64,000 nt of DNA from an uncultured Bacteroidales bacterium (lineage in GTDB: Bacteria; Bacteroidota; Bacteroidia; Bacteroidales; UBA932). The stretch lies in contig CALVDO010000009.1 of assembly GCA_944326355.1 (NCBI GenBank), forward strand, positions 1 to 64,000, written 5' to 3'. A program made the translations under genes and the position numbers. Positions 8,217-16,929 of the stretch are shown in pieces. The notes under the pieces are model-generated. The model worked only from the letters and a program-made list of their open reading frames with translations, was not told where the DNA came from and did not search any database. The number at the start of each line of letters is the position of its first letter. Positions within the stretch are counted from its first letter, which is position 1.

Positions 8217-9614
8217 ATGAAGGTTTGTGTAGGACTTTCCGGTGGTGTTGATTCAAGTGTGGCCGCTCTTCTGCTCAAGAGGGCGGGCCATGACGTTTTT
8301 GCACTGTTCATGCAGAACTGGCATGACACGACGGGGACTCTGCATGGCGACTGTGAATGGGAGGAAGACCGTTTCGTCGCGGAGATGGTGGCGAGGAAGA
8401 TAGGCATTCCCTTCTATTTCGTCGATCTGAGCGAAGAATATCGTCAAAGGGTCGTGGACTATATGTTTGATGAATATTCAAAGGGACGCACACCCAATCC
8501 CGACGTGCTGTGCAACAGAGAGATAAAGTTTGATGCATTTCTCAGATGCGCGATGAGGCTCGGGGCCGATTATGTCGCGACCGGCCACTACTGCAGAAAG
8601 GACGAGATCCAGGGTCCGGACGGAAAGCCGGTCTATCGTATATTCGCCGGTAGTGATCACAACAAGGACCAGAGCTATTTCCTGTGTCAGCTGACTCAGG
8701 AGCAGCTTTCGAAGGCGCTTTTCCCGATAGGGGACATCGACAAGCCGCAGGTGAGGCGTCTTGCACACAAGGCTGATCTGCCGTCAGCCGACAAGAAGGA
8801 TTCACAGGGCATCTGTTTCGTGGGGAAGGTGGATCTGCCGACCTTTCTGCAGCAGAAGCTGCATCCGGAGGAAGGCGACATTGTGGAAGTGTACGACGCT
8901 TATTTTCAGGATAATCCTCAGTATCGTATGATCCATGACACCCTGCTTTCGCTCAGACGCGACGGCCAGACCGGAGATATACGGATGATAACCGACTATA
9001 TATCTGAAACCCGCCCTATGACGGGAAATGACTATGCTTCGACGCAGTCTCCGTTCTCATCGGAGAAGATAGCCGCGCTGCCGGATGATGAGCTGCTGAT
9101 GCTGTCGCAGCCGATGAAATATGAAATCTCTTTCAAGACAGAGACTTATCGCAGCGGGAAGAAGCATGTCAAAAAGACGAGATATGCGGACAATCCGTTT
9201 GGAAAGATTGTGGGCAGACATGACGGCGCTCAGTTCTATACCATCGGCCAGCGCCGGGGGCTCAATATCGGCGGGCACGCGGAATCTCTTTTCGTGATAG
9301 CGACCGACATTGACCGTAATATCATATATGTGGGTGAAGGTCATGCGCATAAAGGACTTTCACGCAGTTGCCTGCGTGTCGCTCCGGAGGATGTTCACTG
9401 GATCAGGGAGGACATTCCGATGCGTGTGGGAGAGATCCGCCGCTATCGTGTGCGCATACGCTATCGTCAGCCGCTGCAGGGTGCGTTTCTGATTATGCGT
9501 GAGAATGGGCTTTATGTGCTTTTCGACGTACCGCAGCGCGGGATTACGCCGGGTCAGTTCGCTGTGTGGTATGAAGGCGAGGAGATGTTGGGCTCGGGAG
9601 TGATTTCCTGCTGA
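8217..9614 (+). CDS. mnmA: tRNA-specific 2-thiouridylase MnmA, with internal insertion
   Basis: This enzyme thiolates U34 of Lys, Glu and Gln tRNAs using ATP and a relayed sulfur. The N-terminal PP-loop is GLSGGVDSSVAALLL. The catalytic Cys99 lies in PNPDVLCNREIKF, and Cys200 in SQGICFVGKVD. Later come GRHDGAQFYTIGQRRGLNIGG and a C-terminal barrel. It has 465 residues, against roughly 350-390 for most members. The extra length is one insertion at about residues 225-325, between GDIVEV and FGKIVGRHDG. The chosen ATG at 8217 overlaps the stop of a 3-codon reading frame (ATG AAA TTA TGA) at 8209-8220. It is divergent from cdd. Confidence 0.93.
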   Translation: MKVCVGLSGGVDSSVAALLLKRAGHDVFALFMQNWHDTTGTLHGDCEWEEDRFVAEMVARKIGIPFYFVDLSEEYRQRVVDYMFDEYSKGRTPNPDVLCNREIKFDAFLRCAMRLGADYVATGHYCRKDEIQGPDGKPVYRIFAGSDHNKDQSYFLCQLTQEQLSKALFPIGDIDKPQVRRLAHKADLPSADKKDSQGICFVGKVDLPTFLQQKLHPEEGDIVEVYDAYFQDNPQYRMIHDTLLSLRRDGQTGDIRMITDYISETRPMTGNDYASTQSPFSSEKIAALPDDELLMLSQPMKYEISFKTETYRSGKKHVKKTRYADNPFGKIVGRHDGAQFYTIGQRRGLNIGGHAESLFVIATDIDRNIIYVGEGHAHKGLSRSCLRVAPEDVHWIREDIPMRVGEIRRYRVRIRYRQPLQGAFLIMRENGLYVLFDVPQRGITPGQFAVWYEGEEMLGSGVISC

Positions 9615-9618
9615 GCTT

Positions 9619-11061
9619 TCACGCCAGGTCTTCGGCCGCGCTCTGACCCGCAAGGAAGCCTGTGGAGAATGCGGTCTGGAGATTGTAGCCTCCCGTGTCC
9701 CCATCGAGATCAAGTACTTCTCCTGCGAAATAAAGCCCGGGGACGAGCCGTGACTCCATGGTCTTCGGCTTGATTTCATCGGTGGAGACCCCGCCTGCAG
9801 TGATGACGCTTCTTTCGTAGCCGACGAATCCCCTTATGTCCATCTTCCAGTCCTTCAGCGCGGAGGCAAGCCTCTTGTGGTCAATGTTCCGGACGCTGCG
9901 TCTGAAACCTGCAGCCAGGGACGAGGGGAGAAGCCGGGAGAGCAGAATCCGGAATCTGTCTTCATATTTTTTGCCCCGGTTTCTGCCGTCAGAAGCTATT
10001 TCTTGCCACAGTGAGCTGATTCGTCTTTCCAGAGCTTCCTTTTCTACGGCAGGCTTAAGGTCGATGGACACTGAGACGCGCCCTCCGTTGATGAGAGTGT
10101 TTACGCATTTTCTGCTTATCCTGAATCCGATCGGACCTTCGAGACCGCCGTCGGTGAAGTCCAGATCGCCGAACTCGGTCTGAATCAGTTTCCCGTCGGC
10201 ATAAAGGGTCAGACCTACGTTCTTTATATGATTCCCGTTGAGCAGCGCCCCCGTTTCGGACAGGGGAACGCTTCTGTCTATGTGCCCTTTGAGTATGTCG
10301 CCGGTGGCTGAACCCATATTGGAGGTCCGGAGTCCGGATGCGTCTGCTGACCTGGGTCCGGATGCGGCGGATGATATCTTGTAGTTTTCCGGGACAAGCG
10401 CCGTGAGGGACGGAAAGCATCTCTTTATCGTGTGCCCCATGTCTCTGGCCCATGCATAGCCGTCTCCAGTGGAGCCTGTGGCCGGGTATGAGAGCCCTCC
10501 GGTGGCGATTATGAGTCTGGAACATGAGAATGTCCGTCCGTCGCGGCATTCTATGAGGAATCTTCCTTCCGGCATCGCTCCGTCAGACATCCGGTCAGTG
10601 TCCTCGGAGTCAGTCGCGGAGGCCCTTTTTACGGATGATACCTCGCAGCCGGTGTGCATAGTGACTCCTGCTTCGGAAACGGCTCTGACGAGGGCGTCTA
10701 CTACATCGACGGCGCGGCCGGATGCCGGAAAGATGCGTTCACCGCGCTCGATGACTGTCTCCAGTCCGTGCCTGCCGAAAAATTCCGTGACGGCCTCAGA
10801 GTCGAAATTGAGGAATGCGGCTTTGAGCGGATTGGCCTTGGGATGGATATGTCCGGAAAATTCATTCCATTTTCTGGTGTTGGTCAAATTGCATCGTCCC
10901 TTTCCTGTGATCATGATTTTTCTGCCGGGTCTCGGCATCTTTTCGAGGAGAGTAACCGATGCAGAAATGTTCCCGCCTGACGAGAGCGCGTCTCCTGCTG
11001 CTGCGGCCGCCATCATTCCCGCAGCTCCGCCGCCTATTATGATAATGTCAGAATATTCCAT
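9619..11061 (-). CDS. BaiN/HI0933-like NAD(P)/FAD-dependent oxidoreductase
   Basis: This two-dinucleotide-binding flavoprotein of the HI0933/YhiN/BaiN family has 480 residues. The N-terminal FAD-binding motif is IIIIGGGAAGMMAA, followed by the family signature GRKIMITGKGRCNLTN. Later comes LIIATGGLSYPATGSTGDGY, and a C-terminal FAD block VITAGGVSTDEI followed by GLYFAGEVLDLDGDTGGYNLQ. Members are widespread; one clostridial homologue reduces bile-acid intermediates, but most have no known substrate, and no bile-acid genes are visible here. It converges on mnmA with only 4 nt between the stop codons. Upstream it faces the tRNA-Thr promoter. Confidence 0.88.
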   Translation of the reverse strand: MEYSDIIIIGGGAAGMMAAAAAGDALSSGGNISASVTLLEKMPRPGRKIMITGKGRCNLTNTRKWNEFSGHIHPKANPLKAAFLNFDSEAVTEFFGRHGLETVIERGERIFPASGRAVDVVDALVRAVSEAGVTMHTGCEVSSVKRASATDSEDTDRMSDGAMPEGRFLIECRDGRTFSCSRLIIATGGLSYPATGSTGDGYAWARDMGHTIKRCFPSLTALVPENYKISSAASGPRSADASGLRTSNMGSATGDILKGHIDRSVPLSETGALLNGNHIKNVGLTLYADGKLIQTEFGDLDFTDGGLEGPIGFRISRKCVNTLINGGRVSVSIDLKPAVEKEALERRISSLWQEIASDGRNRGKKYEDRFRILLSRLLPSSLAAGFRRSVRNIDHKRLASALKDWKMDIRGFVGYERSVITAGGVSTDEIKPKTMESRLVPGLYFAGEVLDLDGDTGGYNLQTAFSTGFLAGQSAAEDLA

Positions 11062-11072
11062 ATCGAAAATAT

Positions 11073-11105
11073 TTGTGCAATATATAAAATATTTTATTAA
11101 CTTTG
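11073..11105 (+). promoter_or_regulatory. promoter of tRNA-Thr
   Basis: TTG at 11073-11075, 22 nt, then TAACTTTG at 11098-11105. The bases that follow (CAGTCCC) are the same as those after the tRNA-Val -7 box at 26458. The distance to the mature tRNA is 75 nt. Confidence 0.7.
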
Positions 11106-11180
11106 CAGTCCCTTAAGAAAAGATGGGGCTTGCGGACTTGTCCGAATCCTTCAGCCCGCTTTCCTGAAAGGAGTTTCAAA

Positions 11181-11253
11181 GCCACTTTAGCTCAGTCGGT
11201 AGAGCAACGCATTCGTAACGCGTAGGTCGTGGGTTCGAATCCCATGAGTGGCT
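11181..11253 (+). tRNA. tRNA-Thr (anticodon CGU)
   Basis: The 73-nt cloverleaf has acceptor arms GCCACTT/GAGTGGC, D-arm TAGCTCAGTCGGTAGAGCA, anticodon CGT at 11214-11216 and T-arm GGGTTCGAATCCC. The 3' CCA is not encoded. No terminator follows; a lipoprotein gene begins 37 nt later. Confidence 0.96.
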
Positions 11254-11290
11254 CAGGATCATCATCTGGATCGTGCGGAGAATCATCATT

Positions 11291-12529
11291 ATGCTGAAAC
11301 GGAAGATGTCAGGTGTGACGGTCGTCCTGTCGTGGGCTTTTGCCCCGGTCATGGCGGCCGCAATTCTTTTTTACGGCTGCTCATCCTCAGCCGAGTCAGG
11401 TCATCCGACCTCATTTTCGTATGCCAGATATGTGGATGTCCTTTCATCGGACGGAAATGTCGAGGAGACCGGCGGCTCGGTGACGGTGGTCTCTGTCTCT
11501 CCTTTTGACGGAAGTGCCGATACGATGGTCATCGATTCTCCGGTGAAGAATGTTGTGTGCATGTCATCTTCACATACCGCCTGCCTTTCTGCCGTAGGAT
11601 GTGACACGGTGATATGTGCCGTCTCTGGAGTCAGGTACCTGTCCGATACGGTACTGCTTTCGAGGTATGCCTGGACTTGCGGGCAGAGCGTGCGGGACGC
11701 TGTCGGGTTCGGGCCTGATGAGCGGCACGCAGTCAAGTATTTGAACCGGGACGGTAGGGACGATTCGGCGCAGTTCCGGCCGCTTTATGATATAGGCCAT
11801 GATGCCGCTTTCGACTATGAGAGGATTCTTGCTCTGCATCCCGATATGGTTGTCGCCTATGCCGTCTCTCCTGCTCTGCCTCAGTATGTGTCGAGGCTCA
11901 GGTCACTTGGCGTGCCCGTTCTTGTCCTGTATGACAATTTCGAGGCTCATCCTCTCGCCAGGGCAGAGTATGTGAGGCTTTTCGGTGCTATTGCCGGAGT
12001 GCCCCGCAGGGCAGATTCCGTATTTTCTGAGGTCAGCCGGCGCTATGAGGCACTGAGTTCGTTCATAAGCAAAGAGATTGCGGGAAATGGGCTGAGAAGG
12101 AAGAATGTGCTGCTGAATGTGCCGTATCGGGATGTCTGGTATATTCCGGGAGGGGACAATTATATGTCAAGGCTCGTCAGTGATGCCGGCGGCAAGGTGC
12201 TCGGAGCGAAGCCGGGACGGACGGAATCGTCTTCCGTGACGGTGGAAAGGGCTTATGAGCTTTCTCTTGAAGCCGATTTCTGGCTAAATGCCGGAGCGTG
12301 TGTCACGCGCAGCCGGCTTGAAAGTCTCAATCCGATGTTCATCCTGTTTCCTCCTTTGAAGAGTGCCGGACATACCGTATATAATAATGTGAAGAGGAGC
12401 ACTCCGGGCGGCGGAAATGATTTCTGGGAGAGCGGGGCAGTGCGTCCGGACCTGATACTTGAAGATCTGATCCGGATCCTGCATTATGACGGCGACGGTG
12501 ACTTACATTATTATGTTGAACTTGAATAG
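11291..12529 (+). CDS. periplasmic substrate-binding lipoprotein, BtuF/FecB-like
   Basis: This binding protein of the metal-receptor class normally carries cobalamin, haem or Fe-siderophore to an ABC importer. A lipoprotein signal is present: basic start, hydrophobic run and lipobox LFYGCSSS. Class III binding-protein features follow, including NVVCMSSSHTACLSAVGC, ILALHPDMVVAYAVSP, LVLYDNFEAHPLARAEYV and a C-terminal domain with NYMSRLVSDAGG. The ATG at 11291 has a GGAG 10 nt upstream; a GTG at 11273 is also in frame. The gene begins 37 nt after tRNA-Thr without a visible terminator between. No permease or ATPase partner lies nearby, so it is an orphan here. Its 3' end overlaps the convergent gene by 27 nt. 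Confidence 0.85.
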   Translation: MLKRKMSGVTVVLSWAFAPVMAAAILFYGCSSSAESGHPTSFSYARYVDVLSSDGNVEETGGSVTVVSVSPFDGSADTMVIDSPVKNVVCMSSSHTACLSAVGCDTVICAVSGVRYLSDTVLLSRYAWTCGQSVRDAVGFGPDERHAVKYLNRDGRDDSAQFRPLYDIGHDAAFDYERILALHPDMVVAYAVSPALPQYVSRLRSLGVPVLVLYDNFEAHPLARAEYVRLFGAIAGVPRRADSVFSEVSRRYEALSSFISKEIAGNGLRRKNVLLNVPYRDVWYIPGGDNYMSRLVSDAGGKVLGAKPGRTESSSVTVERAYELSLEADFWLNAGACVTRSRLESLNPMFILFPPLKSAGHTVYNNVKRSTPGGGNDFWESGAVRPDLILEDLIRILHYDGDGDLHYYVELE

Positions 12530-13108
12530 CTCGTTGTCGCAGAATGTCCCGCTGATTTCAGTCATCTCCGGACTCCTGTCGCAGGTGCCGTGGGCTTCCG
12601 TCTGAACGCCCTGTCCCATCGGCTGCATTGGGGCAAGCTCGATGGCGATGATGTCTCCTATGCGCAGGGATACGATAGCCGAGGATGCTGTTATGGCCTC
12701 TTCGATCATTTCCGTTGCGCCTTCGGTCACGGTGGAGTACGCCTCTATGGAATCTATGCGTAAGGAGAATGTGTTGAGGCCGCTTTCAAGAGTCGCCTTG
12801 TCATACATCGGGAACGGAAGCACCGAAGTGCGGTCCGCGCACGAGGCGCAGGCCATGCTTTCCGGAGAGCCGTCGAGCATGTCCCCCACATAGAGCAGAG
12901 TCCCGTAGCTGACTGCGTCCCAGTATCTTGAGGCGAATTTCCTTCCGACGCATTTCCCTGCCTTTGATATGCGGGCGAAAAGTATCGGGGTCCAGAGATA
13001 GGAACTCACTGAGTCCGGGGCGAACAGATCCTTGTTTTCCCTCTCCCAGCTTGTGTCCGGGCGGCAGAGGAACTTCCCGCTGCCGTATAGTCTGACTATG
13101 ATGTTCAT
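12503..13108 (-). CDS. divergent fumarylacetoacetate hydrolase-like protein
   Basis: This 201-residue protein has local resemblance to the short FAH-family proteins of Bacteroidales. The strongest stretch is ISKAGKCVGRKFASRYWDAVSYG, followed by LRIGDIIAIEL near the C-terminus. The metal-binding glutamates expected in the FAH core are not visible, so it may be a non-catalytic paralogue. It sits 13 nt downstream of the exonuclease gene on the same strand, in the dnaN transcription unit. The last 27 nt overlap the convergent lipoprotein gene. The FAH assignment is tentative. Confidence 0.6.
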   Translation of the reverse strand: MNIIVRLYGSGKFLCRPDTSWERENKDLFAPDSVSSYLWTPILFARISKAGKCVGRKFASRYWDAVSYGTLLYVGDMLDGSPESMACASCADRTSVLPFPMYDKATLESGLNTFSLRIDSIEAYSTVTEGATEMIEEAITASSAIVSLRIGDIIAIELAPMQPMGQGVQTEAHGTCDRSPEMTEISGTFCDNELFKFNIIM

Positions 13109-13121
13109 TGTGGCTGTCGCG

Positions 13122-14138
13122 TCATGCTTCGGAGTCCGGGAAAGGGATGCTCATCTGGCTTTCGGCAGACGTCTCGTCCTGCTCAATCCTCTTTTTCGAG
13201 ACTTTCTTCTCCTGTGCCTTCTTCATGTTGACGTTCCCTGAACCGCTCCAGCCGGACAGCTGTCCCAGCAGCTCCTCCCCGGAGAGAGGCTTCTGCTCGG
13301 CTGCTCTCGCCGCTCTCTTCACCTCACGTTTCTCTTCGTCGAACTTCATCTTAAGAAGCTCGAACTGACGTTTGGTGTCGAGGGTGAATTCCCCGTTCTC
13401 TATCCAGCTGAAATATGACGGCTCGTTGTTATATACCTCTCTTGCCGTCTTTCCCTTGTGCTTTCCGAAGCTGATCGTAGGCTCCTTTCTGTCGTTGAGG
13501 ACAAGCCTTCCCGCGTAGTCCACGCATTTCTGCCTTTCGGAGAATCCCGCGAGAAAGTCAACGCTGTTCTTGAGCGTGTCCGGATACCTGTCGAGCTGGG
13601 CCTTGAGCACTTCGTAGGTCGCGATCGTGTCTGCCTGGGCGGAATGCGCGTTCATCAGTTCCTTGCCGCAGTAGAATCTGTATGCGGCCTTGAGGTTGCG
13701 CGGCTCAAGGAAGTGATATATGTTCTGCACGTCGACCATCTTCATCTCGTGAAGATTGATCTTGAGGTCCCTGTGGAGATATTTGCGTACCCTCTCCAGC
13801 TCTTCCGCGAGCATCGGCAGGTCGAATTTCGTCGAATTGAAGCCTGCGAGGTCGCTGTCTTCGAGCCATTCCAGCACTTCGTCCACTATCTCGGAGAATC
13901 TTTTGCAGTCGCTCAGATCCTCGTCCTTTATCCCGTGTATGGCCTGGGCGCTGGGGGTTATCTTCTTCTGACAGTTGTTCTGATAGTCCCACGGCTTCAC
14001 TCTCCATGTCTTTATCTTCTGCTCGGAGTCCGTAAGTATCTTTACGAAGCTTAGCTCTATGATTCCGTCGGACGCAATGTTCAGACCGGTACTTTCTATG
14101 TCAAAGAACAGTATCGGCCTTTCGAGTTTCAGTTCCAT
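13122..14138 (-). CDS. DnaQ-like 3'-5' exonuclease
   Basis: The protein has 338 residues and a DEDDh exonuclease fold in its first 180. Exo I is ILFFDIESTGLN, Exo II is LAGFNSTKFDLPML, and Exo III is NAHSAQADTIATYEVL with the catalytic His and Asp. After the nuclease comes a segment with SFGKHKGKTAREV. The tail is charged and Lys/Glu-rich. In Bacteroidetes such proteins are commonly annotated as DNA polymerase III epsilon-like, and this one lies directly downstream of dnaN (31 nt gap), which fits a replication or repair role. The role of the C-terminal half is unknown. Confidence 0.88.
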   Translation of the reverse strand: MELKLERPILFFDIESTGLNIASDGIIELSFVKILTDSEQKIKTWRVKPWDYQNNCQKKITPSAQAIHGIKDEDLSDCKRFSEIVDEVLEWLEDSDLAGFNSTKFDLPMLAEELERVRKYLHRDLKINLHEMKMVDVQNIYHFLEPRNLKAAYRFYCGKELMNAHSAQADTIATYEVLKAQLDRYPDTLKNSVDFLAGFSERQKCVDYAGRLVLNDRKEPTISFGKHKGKTAREVYNNEPSYFSWIENGEFTLDTKRQFELLKMKFDEEKREVKRAARAAEQKPLSGEELLGQLSGWSGSGNVNMKKAQEKKVSKKRIEQDETSAESQMSIPFPDSEA

Positions 14139-14169
14139 TTCCTGATTTGTCGTTAAAATGTATAATAGG

Positions 14170-15291
14170 TCAGATCATGATAGGCATGATGATGCCGCAG
14201 ATCTTTCCGCTCTCCGGCTCGTCCTCGGCGGGCACGACCAGAGCGGCGCGCTTGCTGTCGGCAAATTTCATGACAAGCTCCCCGCAGGACATGTTGCTGA
14301 GTATCTCTATTATGAATGTGGACTTGAAGCCTATCGAGAGCTCCTCTCCGTCATACTGGCACGGGATGGTCTCGTATGCCGCGATTGAGAATCCGAGGTC
14401 CTGGGCAGAAATCATCAGTGAGTCGCGGCGGAGGTCGAACTTGATGTGGTTCGACGCCTTGTTGGCGCAGACGGACACTCGTTTCACCGTGTTGAGGAAC
14501 ATCGTCCTGTCTATTCTGAGCACATTGGAGTTGTTCTGCGGGATGACGTCCCTGTATTTAGGATATCTTCCGACCACAAGCCTGCATATCACCGTAGTAC
14601 GGTCGAAGGAGAACATGGCGTTCTTCGAGTCGAAGGAAATCTTCACTGTCTCCGTGTTTTTCCCGATGATGGACCTGAGCACTGATGCCGGACGCTTGTG
14701 GAGGATGAACGAGGCCTTCTCTGCCGTCTTCACCTCAGGCACGGCGTAGCATATCAGCTTGTGAGAGTCCGATGCCACGAGGGTAGTCCCCTCTTCGGGA
14801 TCCATGTCGAAGAAAATGCCGTTCATTATAGGCCTGAGCTCCTCGTCCGAAGTGGCGTATATCGTGCTTGCTATTCCTTCCACAAGGCTTTCCGCCGGGA
14901 AGTCGACGCTTACGGCGTTCTCTTCGGTCGTCGCCGTCTCAGGATAGTCCTCCGCAGGAAAATAAGGCAGAGTGGACGAACCGCTCGACCAGCTGCATTC
15001 GAATGAGCTGTCGCCTGTGGTCGAGATCGTCAGCGGCTGGTCCGGGAGCTCCCTGAGCAGATCCGTCATGTGCTTGGCAGGAATGGCTATCCGCCCTTCC
15101 TCCACTGCGTTGTCCACCTCGAGGACCGTCTTGAGCGTGAGCTCCATGTCAGACGCAGTTATCTCAAGTGAGCTGTCCTTGAGCACGAACAGGAAGTTCT
15201 CAAGGATCGGGAGCGCCGACTTGGCCGGTATGGCCTTTGACACCGACAATATCCCTTTCAGCAGTTCCGCGCTGGAAATGATAAGTTTCAT
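14170..15291 (-). CDS. dnaN: DNA polymerase III sliding clamp, beta subunit
   Basis: The 373-residue beta clamp dimerises into a ring around DNA and tethers the replicative polymerase. The N-terminal MKLIISSAELLKGILSVSKA and the following PILENFLFVLKDSSLEITAS are typical of DnaN domain 1. Later blocks include KHMTDLLRELPDQPL, ASDSHKLICYAVPE (domain 2) and GKICGIIMPIM near the end (domain 3). It is the first gene of a minus-strand unit with the exonuclease and FAH-like genes. The region upstream holds a -7 box and a 14-bp palindrome. Confidence 0.96.
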   Translation of the reverse strand: MKLIISSAELLKGILSVSKAIPAKSALPILENFLFVLKDSSLEITASDMELTLKTVLEVDNAVEEGRIAIPAKHMTDLLRELPDQPLTISTTGDSSFECSWSSGSSTLPYFPAEDYPETATTEENAVSVDFPAESLVEGIASTIYATSDEELRPIMNGIFFDMDPEEGTTLVASDSHKLICYAVPEVKTAEKASFILHKRPASVLRSIIGKNTETVKISFDSKNAMFSFDRTTVICRLVVGRYPKYRDVIPQNNSNVLRIDRTMFLNTVKRVSVCANKASNHIKFDLRRDSLMISAQDLGFSIAAYETIPCQYDGEELSIGFKSTFIIEILSNMSCGELVMKFADSKRAALVVPAEDEPESGKICGIIMPIMI

Positions 15292-15358
15292 ATTTCAATC
15301 TTTATATTGTTTCCGCTTCTGTCAGCAGGCCTGTTTTCCGTCAGGCCGCTACAACGAG

Positions 15359-15366
15359 CAAATATA
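15359..15366 (-). promoter_or_regulatory. candidate dnaN -7 box
   Basis: Minus-strand TATATTTG at 15359-15366 lies 67 nt before the dnaN start. No well-placed TTG is found; instead a perfect palindrome ATATTCCGGAATAT occupies 15380-15393, where a regulator could bind over the promoter. Confidence 0.5.
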
Positions 15367-15480
15367 TGTATTTTTCATCATATTCCGGAATATAATGGCA
15401 TATAATTTGATTTTTCAGGCCCGGCTTTTCGGGCAGAGAACCTGAATCTTAAAAATGATAGATAATTAACGGATAATATT

Positions 15481-16914
15481 ATGAAGAGAGGAATTCTGAC
15501 AATGCTGCTTTCTGCCGTCGTAGGCGGAGCTGCAGCCCTGATTGTTGTGAAATGCGCCGCATCTGACATGAATGGCAGACAGGTGGTCATCCGGGACGCC
15601 GGCGGGGAATACCGCACGGTCAATCTTGAGCAGACCGACTATCCGGACTTCACCTATGCCGCAGAGTCGGCGGTGGATGCCGTGGTTTATGTCAAAGTGA
15701 CCGTCAGGGACGTCACGAGAACGGCTCCGAGCTCCATATTCGACTTCTTCTTCGGCTATGAGGGCACTCCGCATGAGAGAGAGAGGGTCGGAAGCGGCTC
15801 AGGCGTTATAATCAGGCCGGACGGATATATCGTGACCAACAATCATGTCATCGAGGGTGCGTCTAAGATAGAGGTGACGCTGAACAACAACAAGACATAC
15901 GAGGCTACGCTTGTCGGAACCGATCCGGCTACTGATGTCGCTCTGATAAAGATTGAGGCTCAAGGACTTCCTGTGATTCCGTTCGGCGACTCTGACAGGC
16001 TCAGGCTCGGCGAGTGGGTCATCGCCATCGGCAGTCCGTATGACCTGCGCTCCACCATCACGGCAGGCATAGTCAGCGCGAAAGGACGCTCGATGCCGAA
16101 TTATGACGGCGAGTTCAAGATAGAGTCGTTCATCCAGACAGATGCCGCAGTCAATCCGGGCAACAGCGGCGGCGCCCTTGTGGACAAGTCCGGCAATCTG
16201 GTCGGAATCAACACCGCCATCATATCTCAGACAGGATCATACACCGGATATTCCTTCGCAATCCCGTCCAACATCGTCAAGAAGATTGCCGATGATCTCA
16301 TCGATTTCGGCAGCGTCAAGAGAGCGGTTCTCGGAGTGACGATGAGACCGGTGGATGACAAATTGGCAAAAGAATTGAAACTTTCCGCTCCGACGGGCGT
16401 ATATATTGTTGAGGTTTTGAAAGGCAGTGCCGCGGACGATGCCGGAATGAAGGCCGGGGACGTGCTTGTGGCGATAGACTCGTCGAAAGTGACGACAGCA
16501 TCTTCCGTTCAGGAGCATGTCAACAGATTCCACCCGGGAGATGAGACGAGGATGACGGTCATCCGTGACGGCAGGGAGAAGGTTCTTGACGTGAAGTTCA
16601 AGGGCACTTCGGCAGAAAACGGTTCCGTCGATGAAGATGGCGGAATGGCTTTCTACGGCGCTCGGATAAAGGAGGCTCCGAAGGAGGATCTTGAGAGGCT
16701 CGGCATCGACCACGGAGTAGAGATCGTGTCGGTCGGTCCGGGAAAGGTCATGGACGCCGGAGTGTCGGAGGGATTCATAATAATGTTCGTCAACAACCAG
16801 CCTGTGCGTAAACCTCAGGACGTGATGGATATCATCGGCAAGTCGAAGAGGGCAGTCTTCGTTGAAGGCGTGACGCCATACGGCAAGGCATCCTATTTCG
16901 GCTTCGGAATATAG
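15481..16914 (+). CDS. htrA: Do-type periplasmic serine protease (HtrA/DegP family)
   Basis: This envelope quality-control protease-chaperone has 477 residues. An N-terminal hydrophobic segment (residues 5-24) is a signal peptide or anchor. The trypsin-like domain shows the full triad: His122 in IVTNNHVIEG, Asp152 in PATDVALIKI, and Ser229 in NPGNSGGALV. Two PDZ domains follow, roughly residues 280-370 (with GVYIVEVLKGSAADDAGMKAGDVL) and 380-477. It is divergent from dnaN and is followed after 15 nt by rpoD on the same strand, so the two may be co-transcribed. Confidence 0.94.
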   Translation: MKRGILTMLLSAVVGGAAALIVVKCAASDMNGRQVVIRDAGGEYRTVNLEQTDYPDFTYAAESAVDAVVYVKVTVRDVTRTAPSSIFDFFFGYEGTPHERERVGSGSGVIIRPDGYIVTNNHVIEGASKIEVTLNNNKTYEATLVGTDPATDVALIKIEAQGLPVIPFGDSDRLRLGEWVIAIGSPYDLRSTITAGIVSAKGRSMPNYDGEFKIESFIQTDAAVNPGNSGGALVDKSGNLVGINTAIISQTGSYTGYSFAIPSNIVKKIADDLIDFGSVKRAVLGVTMRPVDDKLAKELKLSAPTGVYIVEVLKGSAADDAGMKAGDVLVAIDSSKVTTASSVQEHVNRFHPGDETRMTVIRDGREKVLDVKFKGTSAENGSVDEDGGMAFYGARIKEAPKEDLERLGIDHGVEIVSVGPGKVMDAGVSEGFIIMFVNNQPVRKPQDVMDIIGKSKRAVFVEGVTPYGKASYFGFGI

Positions 16915-16929
16915 GAGACGCAATATTTT

